A DNA stretch of 64,000 nucleotides from VFMC01 sp044359565 (GCA_044359565.1 JBIKLX010000001.1:1-64000), one strand, 5' to 3'. Positions 36,794-45,308 are shown, counted from the first letter of the stretch. The notes: generated by a model not told the origin, from the sequence alone. A program made the numbers and translations.

Positions 36794-37603
36794 ATGATCG
36801 AACTGGCAGCAGGCTCCGCCACGGCCACCATCAGCCCCGTCGACGGCGGCCGAATCGCTTCGCTGCGCATCGACGGGCGCGAGGTGCTGGTCACCGGCGA
36901 CTCGTCGTCGAACCCGTTGCACTGGGGCAGCTACCCGATGGTGCCGTACGCCGGCCGCATCCGCCGTGGACGGTTCACGTTCGCCGGACGCGAGCACCAC
37001 CTGCCCATCAGCCTCGCCCCCCATGCCATCCACGGCTCAGGGTTCACCAGCCGGTGGGAGGTGCTCGATGCCGGTCTCGACCACGCCGAGCTCGAGACCG
37101 ATCTCACCTGGTCGCTCGGTGGGCGTGCCCACCAGCACCTGCAGCTCACCCCCGACGCCATCGTGTGCGTGCTCACCGTGATGGCCGCGGGCGAGGCGAT
37201 GCCGGTCACCATCGGCTGGCACCCCTGGTTCGTGAAGCCCGCCGACGACCGCCTCGTCTGTGCGGCCATGTACCAACGCGACGCCGACGGCATCCCCACC
37301 GGCGAACTCGTCGAGCCGCCCGCACGACCGTGGGACGACTGTTTCGTGCGGCCGATCCGACCGTTGCAGTTGCACTATTCCGCGCCGGACCGTGGGCGCG
37401 ACCGCTCACCCGGCCTCACCGTCACCGTGTCGAGCGACTGCGACCACTGGGTCATCTACGACCAGCCCGAGCACGCCACCTGCGTCGAGCCGCAGTCCGG
37501 ACCCCCCGACGCCGCAAACCTGGGACTGGCCACGGTGCTGCAACCCGGCGAGTTCCTGCAGCGCTCCATGACCATCAGTTGGCTACCCGGCGGTAGCCTC
37601 TGA
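36794..37603 (+). CDS. Aldose 1-epimerase-like protein
   Basis: 269 residues of the galactose mutarotase fold: NPLHWGSYPMVPYAGRIRRG (about 39-58), the active His in HAIHGSGFTSRWEV (about 76-89), second active His and the strand TIGWHPWF, and the catalytic Glu region CVEPQSGPPDA. It interconverts alpha and beta anomers of a sugar; the sugar is unknown. The protein is followed after 4 bp by the GT4 gene, whose -10 box lies inside its end. Confidence 0.88.
   Translation: MIELAAGSATATISPVDGGRIASLRIDGREVLVTGDSSSNPLHWGSYPMVPYAGRIRRGRFTFAGREHHLPISLAPHAIHGSGFTSRWEVLDAGLDHAELETDLTWSLGGRAHQHLQLTPDAIVCVLTVMAAGEAMPVTIGWHPWFVKPADDRLVCAAMYQRDADGIPTGELVEPPARPWDDCFVRPIRPLQLHYSAPDRGRDRSPGLTVTVSSDCDHWVIYDQPEHATCVEPQSGPPDAANLGLATVLQPGEFLQRSMTISWLPGGSL
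37594..37599 (+). promoter_or_regulatory. -10 box of GT4 gene
   Basis: TAGCCT inside the last codons of the epimerase gene, 8 nt before the ATG at 37608. It could give the GT4-methyltransferase-toroid set its own leaderless transcript. Confidence 0.45.
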
Positions 37604-37607
37604 ACCC

Positions 37608-38933
37608 ATGTCCGACCGCCCCTCCGGCTCGTCATCCGCCCGGGCGCGGGTCCTCGATCCCGATGCTCCGCTGCGCATCGCCTACCTCACCTACCGCGGC
37701 AAACCCCATGTCGGCGGCCAGGGTGTGTACACCCGGCATCTCACCAAGGCGCTCGCCGATCTCGGCCACGAGGTGGAGGTGTACGGCGGTCAGCCGTACC
37801 CGGTGCTCGACCCACGCATCACGATGCACCAGCTGCCCAGCCTCGACCTGTGGAACGACTACTACCCGGGCCGCATGCCGGCCTACTGGGAGCTGAAGTC
37901 GAAAGCCGACTGGGTAGAGACCCTGCAACACGTAAAGGGCACCTTCGGCGAGCCGCGGGCGTTCAGCATCCGTGCCCGCGAGCAGCTCAAGCGGCGCACC
38001 CGCGACTTCGACCTGGTGCACGACAACCAATGCCTCGGGTACGGCATCCTCGACATCGAGAAGCTCATCCCCACCATCGTCACGCTGCACCACCCCATCA
38101 CCCGCGACCGGGCACTCGAGATGGAGCACACCAAGAAGCGCCGCAAGCGCCGCAGCATCGGCCGCTGGTACTCGTTCGTCAACATGCAGGGCAAGGTGGC
38201 CAGCCAGATGCCGCGCATCGTGGTGGTCAGCGAGAACAGCATCAAAGACATCCACGCCGATATGAAGGTCAGCCTCGACCGGATGCGCCTCGTGCCGGTC
38301 GGCGTCGACCCACAGCTGTTCACACCGCTCCCGAACATCGCTCGTACCCCCGGCCGACTCATCACCACCGCGTCGGCCGATGTGGCGCTGAAGGGCCTCA
38401 GCTACCTGCTCGAGGCGATGGCCAAGCTGCGCACCGAGCGCGACGTCACGCTCACCATCATCGGCAAGCCCAAGGCCGGCGCCAGCGCCGACCTCATCGA
38501 CCAGCTCGGTCTGCGACCACACATCCAGTTCGTGTCGGGTGTGCCCGACGAGCGCATCGTCGAGCTGTACGCCGAGGCCGAACTGGCCGTGGTGCCCAGC
38601 CTGTACGAGGGATTCAGCCTGCCCGCCATCGAGGCGATGAGCACCGGCATCTGCCTGGTGGCCACCGACGGCGGCGCCCTGCCCGAGGTAACCGGCACCG
38701 ACGGCGACACCGTGCTGCAGTGCAAGGCGGGCGACGCCGACGCACTGGCCGCAGCGCTGCGCCGCGGTCTCGACGACGCCGACCTGCGGGCCCGTGTGGG
38801 TGAGGCCGGACGCCAACGCGTGGTCGAGCGGTGGAGCTGGCGGCACTGCGCCCAGTTGACGGTCGACCAGTACCGCGAGGTGCTGGCGATGCCGCACAAC
38901 ATCGACAAGCTCCGCCGCAACGGCAGGATCTGA
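37608..38933 (+). CDS. Family 4 glycosyltransferase
   Basis: 441 residues of GT-B fold. The N-terminal domain has RIAYLTYRGKPHVGGQGVYT (about 22-41) and the acceptor-side HDNQCLGYGI. The C-terminal domain has VPVGVDPQLFTPL, the donor-binding PSLYEGFSLPAIEAMSTG (catalytic E(x7)E, about 327-344) and VATDGGALPEV. It transfers a nucleotide-activated sugar. The acceptor is not known. It heads a tight set with a methyltransferase (3-bp gap) and an alpha-toroid protein (TTGA overlap), which suggests a dedicated glycolipid or glycoconjugate. Confidence 0.88.
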   Translation: MSDRPSGSSSARARVLDPDAPLRIAYLTYRGKPHVGGQGVYTRHLTKALADLGHEVEVYGGQPYPVLDPRITMHQLPSLDLWNDYYPGRMPAYWELKSKADWVETLQHVKGTFGEPRAFSIRAREQLKRRTRDFDLVHDNQCLGYGILDIEKLIPTIVTLHHPITRDRALEMEHTKKRRKRRSIGRWYSFVNMQGKVASQMPRIVVVSENSIKDIHADMKVSLDRMRLVPVGVDPQLFTPLPNIARTPGRLITTASADVALKGLSYLLEAMAKLRTERDVTLTIIGKPKAGASADLIDQLGLRPHIQFVSGVPDERIVELYAEAELAVVPSLYEGFSLPAIEAMSTGICLVATDGGALPEVTGTDGDTVLQCKAGDADALAAALRRGLDDADLRARVGEAGRQRVVERWSWRHCAQLTVDQYREVLAMPHNIDKLRRNGRI

Positions 38934-38936
38934 GGC

Positions 38937-39653
38937 GTGCTCACCATCCGTTTCGACCGGCTGGGCGTGCGCCCTGGCGACCTGGTGCTCGATGCAGGCG
39001 CCGGCTTCGGACGTCATGCGTTCGAGTTGGCGCGCCTCGGGGCCGAGGTCGTGGCGCTCGACTACGCGGCCGACGAGGTGGTGGCCACCCGCGGCACGTT
39101 CGGGGCGATGGTCGAGGCAGGCGAGATCCCCGTCGAGCGCTACGTGGGCGTGATGCGCGGCGACGCCACCCGGCTCGCCTTCGCCGACAACTCCTTCGAC
39201 CGGGTCATCACCAGCGAGGTGCTCGAGCACATCCAGGCCGATGTCGACGCCATCGCCGAGTTCGTACGGGTGCTGAAGCCCGGCGGCACGTTCGCCGCCA
39301 CGGTGCCGACGTGGTATCCGGAGAAGATCAACTGGATGCTCAGCGACGAGTACCACGCGCCCAAGAGCGTGGGTGGCCACGTACGCATCTACACGGCCAC
39401 CGAACTGAAGGCGAAGCTGCGCAGTGCCGGCCTCACCGTCACCGGGTCGCATCACGCCCACGCGCTCCACTCGCCCTACTGGTGGCTGAAGTGCGCGGTG
39501 GGCCCGCGCCGCAACGATGTACGCGCGGTGAACGCCTACCAGCGCTTGCTCGAGTGGGAGATCATGAATCGCCCCCGATCGATGGCGCTGCTCGAGCGTG
39601 GGCTCGCCCCGGTGCTCGGCAAGAGCTTCATCGTCTACGGAGTGAAGCGTTGA
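38937..39653 (+). CDS. SAM-dependent methyltransferase
   Basis: 238 residues, class I Rossmann fold. Motif I is VLDAGAGFGRHAFELARLGA (about 17-36), the acidic loop is VVALDYAADEV, motif II is GDATRLAFADNSFDRVITSE, and the post-motif is LKPGGTFAATVP. The C-terminal third (TWYPEKINWMLSDEYHAPKS) is family-specific. Substrate unknown, presumably the lipid or glycan made with the neighbouring GT4. The GTG start is 3 bp after the GT4 stop, and its stop overlaps the next start. Confidence 0.85.
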   Translation: MLTIRFDRLGVRPGDLVLDAGAGFGRHAFELARLGAEVVALDYAADEVVATRGTFGAMVEAGEIPVERYVGVMRGDATRLAFADNSFDRVITSEVLEHIQADVDAIAEFVRVLKPGGTFAATVPTWYPEKINWMLSDEYHAPKSVGGHVRIYTATELKAKLRSAGLTVTGSHHAHALHSPYWWLKCAVGPRRNDVRAVNAYQRLLEWEIMNRPRSMALLERGLAPVLGKSFIVYGVKR

Positions 39654-40696
39654 GCCGGCGTGCCCAGGTGGCGGTGCCCGATATCGCCGGGGTGCTCAGC
39701 GCCGACGAGGTCGTCGAGAGCGCCGAGTGGATCGCCGGGTTGCAGGTGCCATCGGGCATGATCCCGTGGTGGCCGGGCGGTCACTGCGACCCGTGGAACC
39801 ACGTCGAGACCGCTATGGCGCTCGATGTGGCCGGCTTCCATGTCGAGGCCGAGCGGGCCTACGACTGGTTGGCCGACATGCAACGCGACGACGGCAGTTG
39901 GTGGAACTACTACCTGCCCGACGGTTCGGTGGAAGAGGCCAAGCTCGACACCAACGTGTGTGCCTATGTGGCCACCGGCGTGTGGCACCACTGGCTGTGC
40001 ACCCGCGACCGGGCGTTCGTCGACCATCTCTGGCCGGTGGTCGAGCGGGCGATCGACTGGGTGCTCGGCATGCGCCGACCCGACGGCACCGTGCTGTGGG
40101 CCTGCACCGAGTTCGAGCGGCCGTGGGACTACGCCCTGCTCACCGGCTCGGCCAGTATCGCCCACGCACTCGAGTGCGCCGTGCAGTTGGCCGATCTCGC
40201 CCTGGCGCCTCGGCCCGACTGGGCCGACGCAGCCGATGTGCTCACCCTCGCCGTCACCGATCGGCCCGGGGCGTTCGAGCCCAAGCAGCGGTGGGCGATG
40301 GACTGGTACTACCCGGTGCTCACCGGCGCGCTCAGCGGCGAGGCCGCCACGGCGCACCTGGCCGAACGCTGGGACGAGTTCGTGATGGACGGCCGCGGGG
40401 TGCGCTGCGTGAACGACGAGCCGTGGATCACGGCATCGGAGACGGCCGAATGCGCCATCGCCCATGCAGCCATCGGCAACCTGTCCACCGCTACCGACCT
40501 GCTCGCCTGGACCCGGTCACACCGCCTGCCGAGCGGCGCCTACTGGACCGGCATCGTGTACCCCACGATGGAGCGCTTTCCGTTCGACGAGACCAGTGCC
40601 TACACCGCGGCGGCCGTCATCCTGGCCGCCGACGCCATCACCCACGCATCGCCGGCTGGGCATCTGTTCGCGCCTCGCGCTGCCCGGCACGGGTGA
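39650..40696 (+). CDS. Alpha-toroid (prenyltransferase/squalene-oxidase-repeat-like) protein
   Basis: 348 residues made almost wholly of paired helices with QW-like repeats: IPWWPGGHCDPWNHVETAMA, MQRDDGSWWNYYLPDGSV, DTNVCAYVATGVWHHWL, MRRPDGTVLWACTEFERPW and SGAYWTGIVYPTMERFPFDE. This resembles the alpha-alpha barrel of squalene cyclase/prenyltransferase repeats, but also six-hairpin glycosidases. No cyclase DxDD motif is seen, so the reaction is unknown. The TTG start overlaps the methyltransferase stop (TTGA). The last 59 bp overlap the converging monooxygenase gene. Confidence 0.75.
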   Translation: MSRRAQVAVPDIAGVLSADEVVESAEWIAGLQVPSGMIPWWPGGHCDPWNHVETAMALDVAGFHVEAERAYDWLADMQRDDGSWWNYYLPDGSVEEAKLDTNVCAYVATGVWHHWLCTRDRAFVDHLWPVVERAIDWVLGMRRPDGTVLWACTEFERPWDYALLTGSASIAHALECAVQLADLALAPRPDWADAADVLTLAVTDRPGAFEPKQRWAMDWYYPVLTGALSGEAATAHLAERWDEFVMDGRGVRCVNDEPWITASETAECAIAHAAIGNLSTATDLLAWTRSHRLPSGAYWTGIVYPTMERFPFDETSAYTAAAVILAADAITHASPAGHLFAPRAARHG

Positions 40697-42167
40697 ACTG
40701 CATCACGCCGTCGTCGAGCGGCGACTTGCGGAACATCGTCTTGTCGCGGCCGTAGTCCTGTGGGTTGATCCACGGCTCGCGGTCGCCCTGCTTCGGGAAG
40801 CGATGCATCTCGCGCTGCATGTAGCCGGCCGAGAAGTCACCGATCCACGGGCGGGCGGGCATCGAGCGATCGCCCGAGCGCAGGCGCGGCGTGCACTGCT
40901 GGGTACCGGTGGCGCGCAGGTGGTTCAGCAGGCGGCAGACGTACTCGCAGGTGAGGTCGGCACGCAGCGTCCACGACGCGTTGATGTACCCGAACGAACT
41001 CGCCAGGTTGGGCACGTCGCTGTAGGCGAACCCCTTGTAGGTCCATGTGTCGGCGAAGTCGACCGCCGCGCCGTCGACGCCGAACTGCACCTCGCCGAGG
41101 GTGACCATCTGCAGGCCGGTGGCGGTGACGATGATGTCGGCGTCGAGGTGTTCGCCCGACTCGAGCTCGATACCGGTCTCGTCGAACGTACGGATGTGGT
41201 CGGTCACCACCGAGGCGGTGCCCGCCGAGATGGACTTGAACAGGTCGCCGTTGGGCACCAGGCACAGTCGCTGGTCCCACGGGTTGTAGCTGGGTGTGAA
41301 GTGCTTGTCGACGTCGAACCCGGCTGGCAGTTCCTTGCGGGCCTTGTCGATCAGGTACTGCTTCACCTTCTCGGGCTTGGTGCGGGTGCGGCGGTAGATG
41401 AGTTGTTGCATCCGCACGTTCTTCGCGCGGGTGACCGCGTACGCGGTGCGATCGGGCAGCACCTTGCGCAGCAGGTGGTTCACCTTGTCGACGTCGGGGC
41501 CGCTGGCCACGTACGTGGGTGAGCGCTGCAGCATCGTGACGTGCGCTGCGGTGCGGGCCATGGCGGGCACGAGGGTCATCGCCGTCGCTCCGGAACCGAT
41601 CACCACCACACGCTTGCCTGCGTAGTCGAGGTCGTCGGGCCACTCCTGCGGGTGCACGATCTGGCCCTGGAAGCGGTCGCGGCCGGGGAACTCGGGGGTG
41701 AAGCCGCCCTTGTACGAGTAGTAGCCCGAGCACATGAACAGGTAGCCGCAGGTGAACACGACGGTGTCGCCGGTGTCGGCCCGCTGCACGGTGACGGTCC
41801 AGCGCGCGTCGTCGGTGCTCCACTCGGCGGTGCGCACGAGATGCTGGAAGCGGATGTGCCGGTCGATGCCGAACTCGGCCACGGTCTCGCGCAGGTACTC
41901 CATGATCGAGGGGCCGTCGGCGATCGACTTGTCGGCCTTCCACGGCTTGAACGAGTAGCCGAGCGTGTGCATGTCGCTGTCGGATCGCACCCCGGGGTAT
42001 CGGAACAGGTCCCAGGTGCCGCCGATGTCGGCGCGCCCTTCGAGGATGAGGTAGCGCCGGTCGGGGCACAGCGTCTGCAGGTGATACCCGGCGCCGATAC
42101 CGGAGATACCGGCACCGACCACGATCACATCGAAGTGCTCTGCGGGGTGTTCTGCGGAGGGTTCCAT
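40638..42167 (-). CDS. EthA-like Baeyer-Villiger monooxygenase
   Basis: 509 residues. FAD motif VIVVGAGISGIGAGYHLQ (about 14-31), the stretch GGTWDLFRYPGVRSDSDMHT, the BVMO fingerprint FQGQIVHPQEWP at about 156-167, and the NADPH site VVVIGSGATAMTLVPAMA match mycobacterial EthA closely, as do NPWDQRLCLVPNGDLFKSI and NASWTLRADL. Such enzymes insert oxygen into ketones and activate thioamide drugs; the native substrate here is unknown. TACGGT lies 8 nt before the ATG. It is divergent from the aldehyde dehydrogenase, with a hairpin pair in between. Convergent overlap of 59 bp with the alpha-toroid gene. Confidence 0.92.
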   Translation of the reverse strand: MEPSAEHPAEHFDVIVVGAGISGIGAGYHLQTLCPDRRYLILEGRADIGGTWDLFRYPGVRSDSDMHTLGYSFKPWKADKSIADGPSIMEYLRETVAEFGIDRHIRFQHLVRTAEWSTDDARWTVTVQRADTGDTVVFTCGYLFMCSGYYSYKGGFTPEFPGRDRFQGQIVHPQEWPDDLDYAGKRVVVIGSGATAMTLVPAMARTAAHVTMLQRSPTYVASGPDVDKVNHLLRKVLPDRTAYAVTRAKNVRMQQLIYRRTRTKPEKVKQYLIDKARKELPAGFDVDKHFTPSYNPWDQRLCLVPNGDLFKSISAGTASVVTDHIRTFDETGIELESGEHLDADIIVTATGLQMVTLGEVQFGVDGAAVDFADTWTYKGFAYSDVPNLASSFGYINASWTLRADLTCEYVCRLLNHLRATGTQQCTPRLRSGDRSMPARPWIGDFSAGYMQREMHRFPKQGDREPWINPQDYGRDKTMFRKSPLDDGVMQFTRAGQREARTDAQPAMRG

Positions 42168-42175
42168 GGCCTCGC

Positions 42176-42181
42176 ACCGTA
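42176..42181 (-). promoter_or_regulatory. -10 box of EthA-like gene
   Basis: TACGGT, 8 nt before the ATG at 42167. The -35 region would lie next to the first hairpin unit at 42209. Confidence 0.4.
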
Positions 42182-42208
42182 GCCGTGCCGCCCGCCCTCC
42201 ATCCCAGC

Positions 42209-42313
42209 GCGTGTCGAGTCCGGGCCCGCCACCGGCCGCAACTCGACACGCACCAACCCTCCACCCCGGCGCGTGTCGAGTCCGGGCCCGCCACCGGCCG
42301 CAACTCGACACGC
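42209..42313. repeat. Hairpin repeat pair, locus B (43-bp units, 62-bp period)
   Basis: Two identical 43-bp units (42209-42251 and 42271-42313), 19 bp apart. Each has 10-bp perfect arms GCGTGTCGAG / CTCGACACGC around a 23-nt GC-rich centre containing CCGCCACCGGCC. The unit length and period are the same as at locus A, although the arm sequence is different. The pair fills most of the 168-bp region between two divergent oxidoreductase genes. Confidence 0.9.
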
Positions 42314-42335
42314 ACCGGGCTGGCATCATGGCCGC

Positions 42336-43850
42336 ATGTCCTTGCCCACCACCGCCCACCTCCGCTCGCTCGCCGACGCCGCGCTCGTCGCGTGCGGCGC
42401 GGCGCCCCTCGGCACAGGGCCGCTCACGGCCCGCACACCCATCACCGGAACGACGCTCGGTGGTGTGTCGGCAGCGGTCGAGGTCGATCTGGCCATCGAG
42501 CGAGCCGACGCCGCGTTCCGCACATGGCGAACCGTGCCGGGGCCGGTGCGCGGCGAACTGGTGCGTCGCTTCGGCGAGGAACTGCGGCGGCACAAGGACG
42601 ACCTGGCCACCCTGGTGCAGCTCGAGGCGGGCAAGATCCGCAGCGAGGCGCTGGGTGAGGTGCAGGAGATGATCGACATCTGCGACTTCGCCGTCGGCCT
42701 GAGCCGCCAGTTGCACGGACTCACCATCGCCAGCGAGCGGCCCGACCACCGGCTGATGGAGCAGTGGCACCCCTACGGCCCGGTGGCCGTCATCACCGCG
42801 TTCAACTTCCCCGTCGCCGTGTGGAGTTGGAATGCGGCACTGGCCGTGGTGTGCGGCAACAGCGTGATCTGGAAGCCGAGCGACCTCACCCCGCTCACCG
42901 CGCTCGCCACTCAGGCGATGTTCGACCGGGCAGCCGCGTCGATGGACGCCCCCGCTCATCTGGCGCAGGTGGTGTTGGGCGATGCGTCGGTGGGCGCGGC
43001 GCTGGCCGCCAGCCACCACGTGCCGCTCGTCAGCGCCACCGGCTCCACGGCGATGGGCGCCAAGGTGGCCCCGGTGGTGGCCGCCCGCTTCGGCCGCGCC
43101 ATCCTCGAACTCGGTGGCAACAACGCAGCCATCGTGGCCCCGTCGGCATCGCTCGACCTGGCGGTGCGCGGCATCACGTTCGCCGCTGCGGGCACTGCCG
43201 GGCAGCGCTGCACCACACTGCGCCGCCTCATCGTGCACCGCAGCCTCCACGACGAACTGGTGGGTCGCCTCGGTACCGCCTTCGGTTCGCTCCCGGTGGG
43301 CAGTCCGCTCGAGGCGAGCACCCTGGTGGGGCCGCTCGTCACCACCGCCGCGTACCAGCGCATGGCCGATGCACTCGCCACGGCACAGGCCGACGGCGGC
43401 GCGGTGCTGGTGGGCGGCGAGCGCTTGCTGGCCGATGCGGCACCCGAGGCGGCCTACACCCGGCCCGCCGTGGTCGCCATGCCCGCGCAGACCGAGATCG
43501 TCCGCACCGAGACGTTCGCTCCCGTGCTGTATGTGCTCGGCTACGACGACTTCGACGAGGCGGTCGCCCTGCAGAACGGGGTTCCCCAGGGCCTGGCCAG
43601 CAGCATCTTCACCAACGATCTGCGCGAGGCCGAGCGCTTCCTCGCCGCCGACGGCAGCGATTGTGGCATCGCCAACGTCAACATCGGCCCCAGTGGCGCC
43701 GAGATCGGCGGGGCCTTCGGTGGCGAGAAGTCGACCGGTGGCGGCCGCGAGAGCGGCAGCGACGCCTGGAAGGCCTACATGCGCCGGGCCACCAACACGA
43801 TCAACTACGGCACCTCCCTCCCCCTCGCCCAAGGCGTCGAGTTCGGCTGA
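42336..43850 (+). CDS. Aldehyde dehydrogenase (ALDH7/aminoadipate-semialdehyde type)
   Basis: 504 residues. NAD-dependent oxidation of an aldehyde to an acid. The active-site Cys292 lies in GTAGQRCTTLRRL and the general-base Glu in ILELGGNNAAIV (about 258), with AFNFPVAVWSWNAALAVVCG and WKPSDLTPLTA earlier. The GNN and GQRCTT wording, with NVNIGPSGAEIGGAFGGEKS near the end, is that of ALDH7/AmaB enzymes of lysine and pipecolate breakdown. Its last six codons and stop (43833-43850) are duplicated exactly 147 bp downstream. Confidence 0.9.
   Translation: MSLPTTAHLRSLADAALVACGAAPLGTGPLTARTPITGTTLGGVSAAVEVDLAIERADAAFRTWRTVPGPVRGELVRRFGEELRRHKDDLATLVQLEAGKIRSEALGEVQEMIDICDFAVGLSRQLHGLTIASERPDHRLMEQWHPYGPVAVITAFNFPVAVWSWNAALAVVCGNSVIWKPSDLTPLTALATQAMFDRAAASMDAPAHLAQVVLGDASVGAALAASHHVPLVSATGSTAMGAKVAPVVAARFGRAILELGGNNAAIVAPSASLDLAVRGITFAAAGTAGQRCTTLRRLIVHRSLHDELVGRLGTAFGSLPVGSPLEASTLVGPLVTTAAYQRMADALATAQADGGAVLVGGERLLADAAPEAAYTRPAVVAMPAQTEIVRTETFAPVLYVLGYDDFDEAVALQNGVPQGLASSIFTNDLREAERFLAADGSDCGIANVNIGPSGAEIGGAFGGEKSTGGGRESGSDAWKAYMRRATNTINYGTSLPLAQGVEFG
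43833..43850. repeat. 18-bp direct repeat, left copy (aldehyde dehydrogenase end)
   Basis: GGCGTCGAGTTCGGCTGA, the last codons and stop of the aldehyde dehydrogenase gene. An exact copy lies at 43980-43997. Together they bracket 129 bp that hold the decayed hairpin pair of locus C. Confidence 0.9.
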
Positions 43851-43856
43851 CCCCCG

Positions 43857-43965
43857 GCTTCGTGCGCCCCGCCACCCACCGGCCCGGTCTACGCGCACGG
43901 ATCTCTGGGCTTCGTGCGTCGAGCCCGGCGCCACACCGGTCCACGCTCACGGACGGCTCACGGAC
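43857..43965. repeat. Degenerate hairpin repeat pair, locus C
   Basis: Two related units start GCTTCGTGCG at 43857 and 43909 (52-bp period). The first keeps arms CGTGCG / CGCACG (43861-43899). The second is decayed and ends in a 10-mer GCTCACGGAC repeated at 11-bp spacing. The centres share CCGCCAC, CACCGG-type words with the locus B centre, so B and C look like one family. Confidence 0.7.
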
Positions 43966-43979
43966 GGGCGGGCCGGAGG

Positions 43980-43997
43980 GGCGTCGAGTTCGGCTGA
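43980..43997. repeat. 18-bp direct repeat, right copy
   Basis: Exact copy of the 18 bp that end the aldehyde dehydrogenase gene (43833-43850), placed 4 bp before the stop codon of the converging methyltransferase gene. It is consistent with an insertion or duplication that used the 3' end of the gene as its boundary. Confidence 0.9.
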
Positions 43998-44001
43998 TCG
44001 C

Positions 44002-44655
44002 TCAGTCGACGCGGCGGAGGATGCGCAGGCTGCCCGTGGCGCTCTCGAGGCGGAATCGGCCGCTCTGCAGCGCGGGCAGGAAGATTTGCTCGTAGGGCGG
44101 GCGGCCGCCATCGGCCGGGTCGGGGAACACATCGTGGATGGCGAGGATGCCCCCCATCGTGATGTGCGGTGTCCAGCCCTCGTAGTCGAGCCGGGCCGGC
44201 ATCTCGCCGTGGCCACCGTCGATGAAGCAGAACGACAGCGGCGTGGTCCAGTGCCGGGCGACGGTGGGCGACTGGCCCACCACCGCGATCACCTCGTCCT
44301 CGAGGCCCGCTTCGTAGACGGTGAAGCGGAACACGGGCAGCGTGTCCATCCGCCCGAGCCGCGGGTCGACCAGCGATGTGTCGTGGTGCTCCCATCCGGC
44401 CTGGTTCTCTTCGCTACCGCGGTGGTGGTCGACAGCGAACACCACGGTGCGGCACTGGCGCGCCGCGGCCCCCAGCCACACCGTCGAACGGCCGCAGTAG
44501 GAACCGACCTCCAGGAAGGGAAGCCCGGGCAGCAACGTTCCGGCCGCCAACGCAGCGTCGTAGAGCGCGTCGCCCTCGTCGGGCGGCATGAACCCCCTGG
44601 CGGAAACCGCCTGGGCGCGCAGGAACGGGTCGATGCCGGGATGACCGGCGGTCAC
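44002..44655 (-). CDS. SAM-dependent methyltransferase (Methyltransf_24-like)
   Basis: 217 residues with LPFLEVGSYCGRSTVWLGAA (motif I, about 45-64), VFAVDHHRGSEENQAGWEHH (about 73-92), FIDGGHGEMPARLDYEGWTP and MGGILAIHDVFPDP. The DHHRG and HDVF metal-coordinating pattern is that of class I O-methyltransferases of the Methyltransf_24 type, which need a divalent metal. Substrate unknown. GTG 44655 overlaps the nitroreductase stop (GTGA), so the two are co-translated. Confidence 0.8.
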   Translation of the reverse strand: MTAGHPGIDPFLRAQAVSARGFMPPDEGDALYDAALAAGTLLPGLPFLEVGSYCGRSTVWLGAAARQCRTVVFAVDHHRGSEENQAGWEHHDTSLVDPRLGRMDTLPVFRFTVYEAGLEDEVIAVVGQSPTVARHWTTPLSFCFIDGGHGEMPARLDYEGWTPHITMGGILAIHDVFPDPADGGRPPYEQIFLPALQSGRFRLESATGSLRILRRVD

Positions 44656-45308
44656 CAGCCGTCCCAGTGGATGATCGTGTCGGCCGGCGGGCGCACGGCC
44701 GGCTTGAAGTCGGTGCCCTTGGTGTAGGCGAGCGGGCTCATGCAGATCTGCTGCACCTGGTCGAACGGGATGCCCAGCACATCGGCGGCGGCCTGCTCCA
44801 TCATCAGGTGCACCGTGGTCCAGCAGGTGCCGAGGCCGCGGGCGCGCGCAGCGAGCATGAAACTCCACATCGCCGGCATCACGTTGGCACCGATGGAGGC
44901 GCTCATCATCGCGGGCGCGTTGTCGATGCGGCCGAAGGTGCAGGGGATGACGATGGCCGGTGCGTCGCCCATGTGCTCGCCGAGGAAGTCGGCCGAGTCG
45001 GCGCTGCGCTGCTGCTGGGCGTTGGCATCGGCTTCGCCCTTGTCGATCGAGCGGATGTAGATGCCGTCCATCGACGAGTAGATGCCGTAGCACTGGCGGT
45101 AGATCTCGCCGAGTGCCTTGCGCTTGGCCTCGTCGCGCACGATGACGAACTGCATCGTCATGTTGTTCGAGCCGCTGGGCGACTGCATCGCCATGTCGAC
45201 GCATTCGCGGATGACCTGATCCTCGACCGGGCGGTCGAAGTCGAGCCGTTTGCGCACGGCGCGGGTGGTGGACAGCAGATCGTCGGGTGACAGCGGGAGC
45301 AGGGCCAT
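44652..45308 (-). CDS. Nitroreductase family protein
   Basis: 218 residues of the FMN-dependent nitroreductase fold: STTRAVRKRLDFDRPVEDQV (about 13-32), QSPSGSNNMTMQFVIVRDEA (FMN phosphate site, about 42-61), ARARGLGTCWTTVHLM (about 151-166) and a C-terminal PLAYTKGTDFKPAVRPP. It reduces nitro, flavin or quinone-type substrates with NAD(P)H; the physiological substrate is unknown. The ATG at 45308 has TAGGGT 8 nt upstream. Divergent from tesB by 68 bp. Confidence 0.88.
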   Translation of the reverse strand: MALLPLSPDDLLSTTRAVRKRLDFDRPVEDQVIRECVDMAMQSPSGSNNMTMQFVIVRDEAKRKALGEIYRQCYGIYSSMDGIYIRSIDKGEADANAQQQRSADSADFLGEHMGDAPAIVIPCTFGRIDNAPAMMSASIGANVMPAMWSFMLAARARGLGTCWTTVHLMMEQAAADVLGIPFDQVQQICMSPLAYTKGTDFKPAVRPPADTIIHWDGW

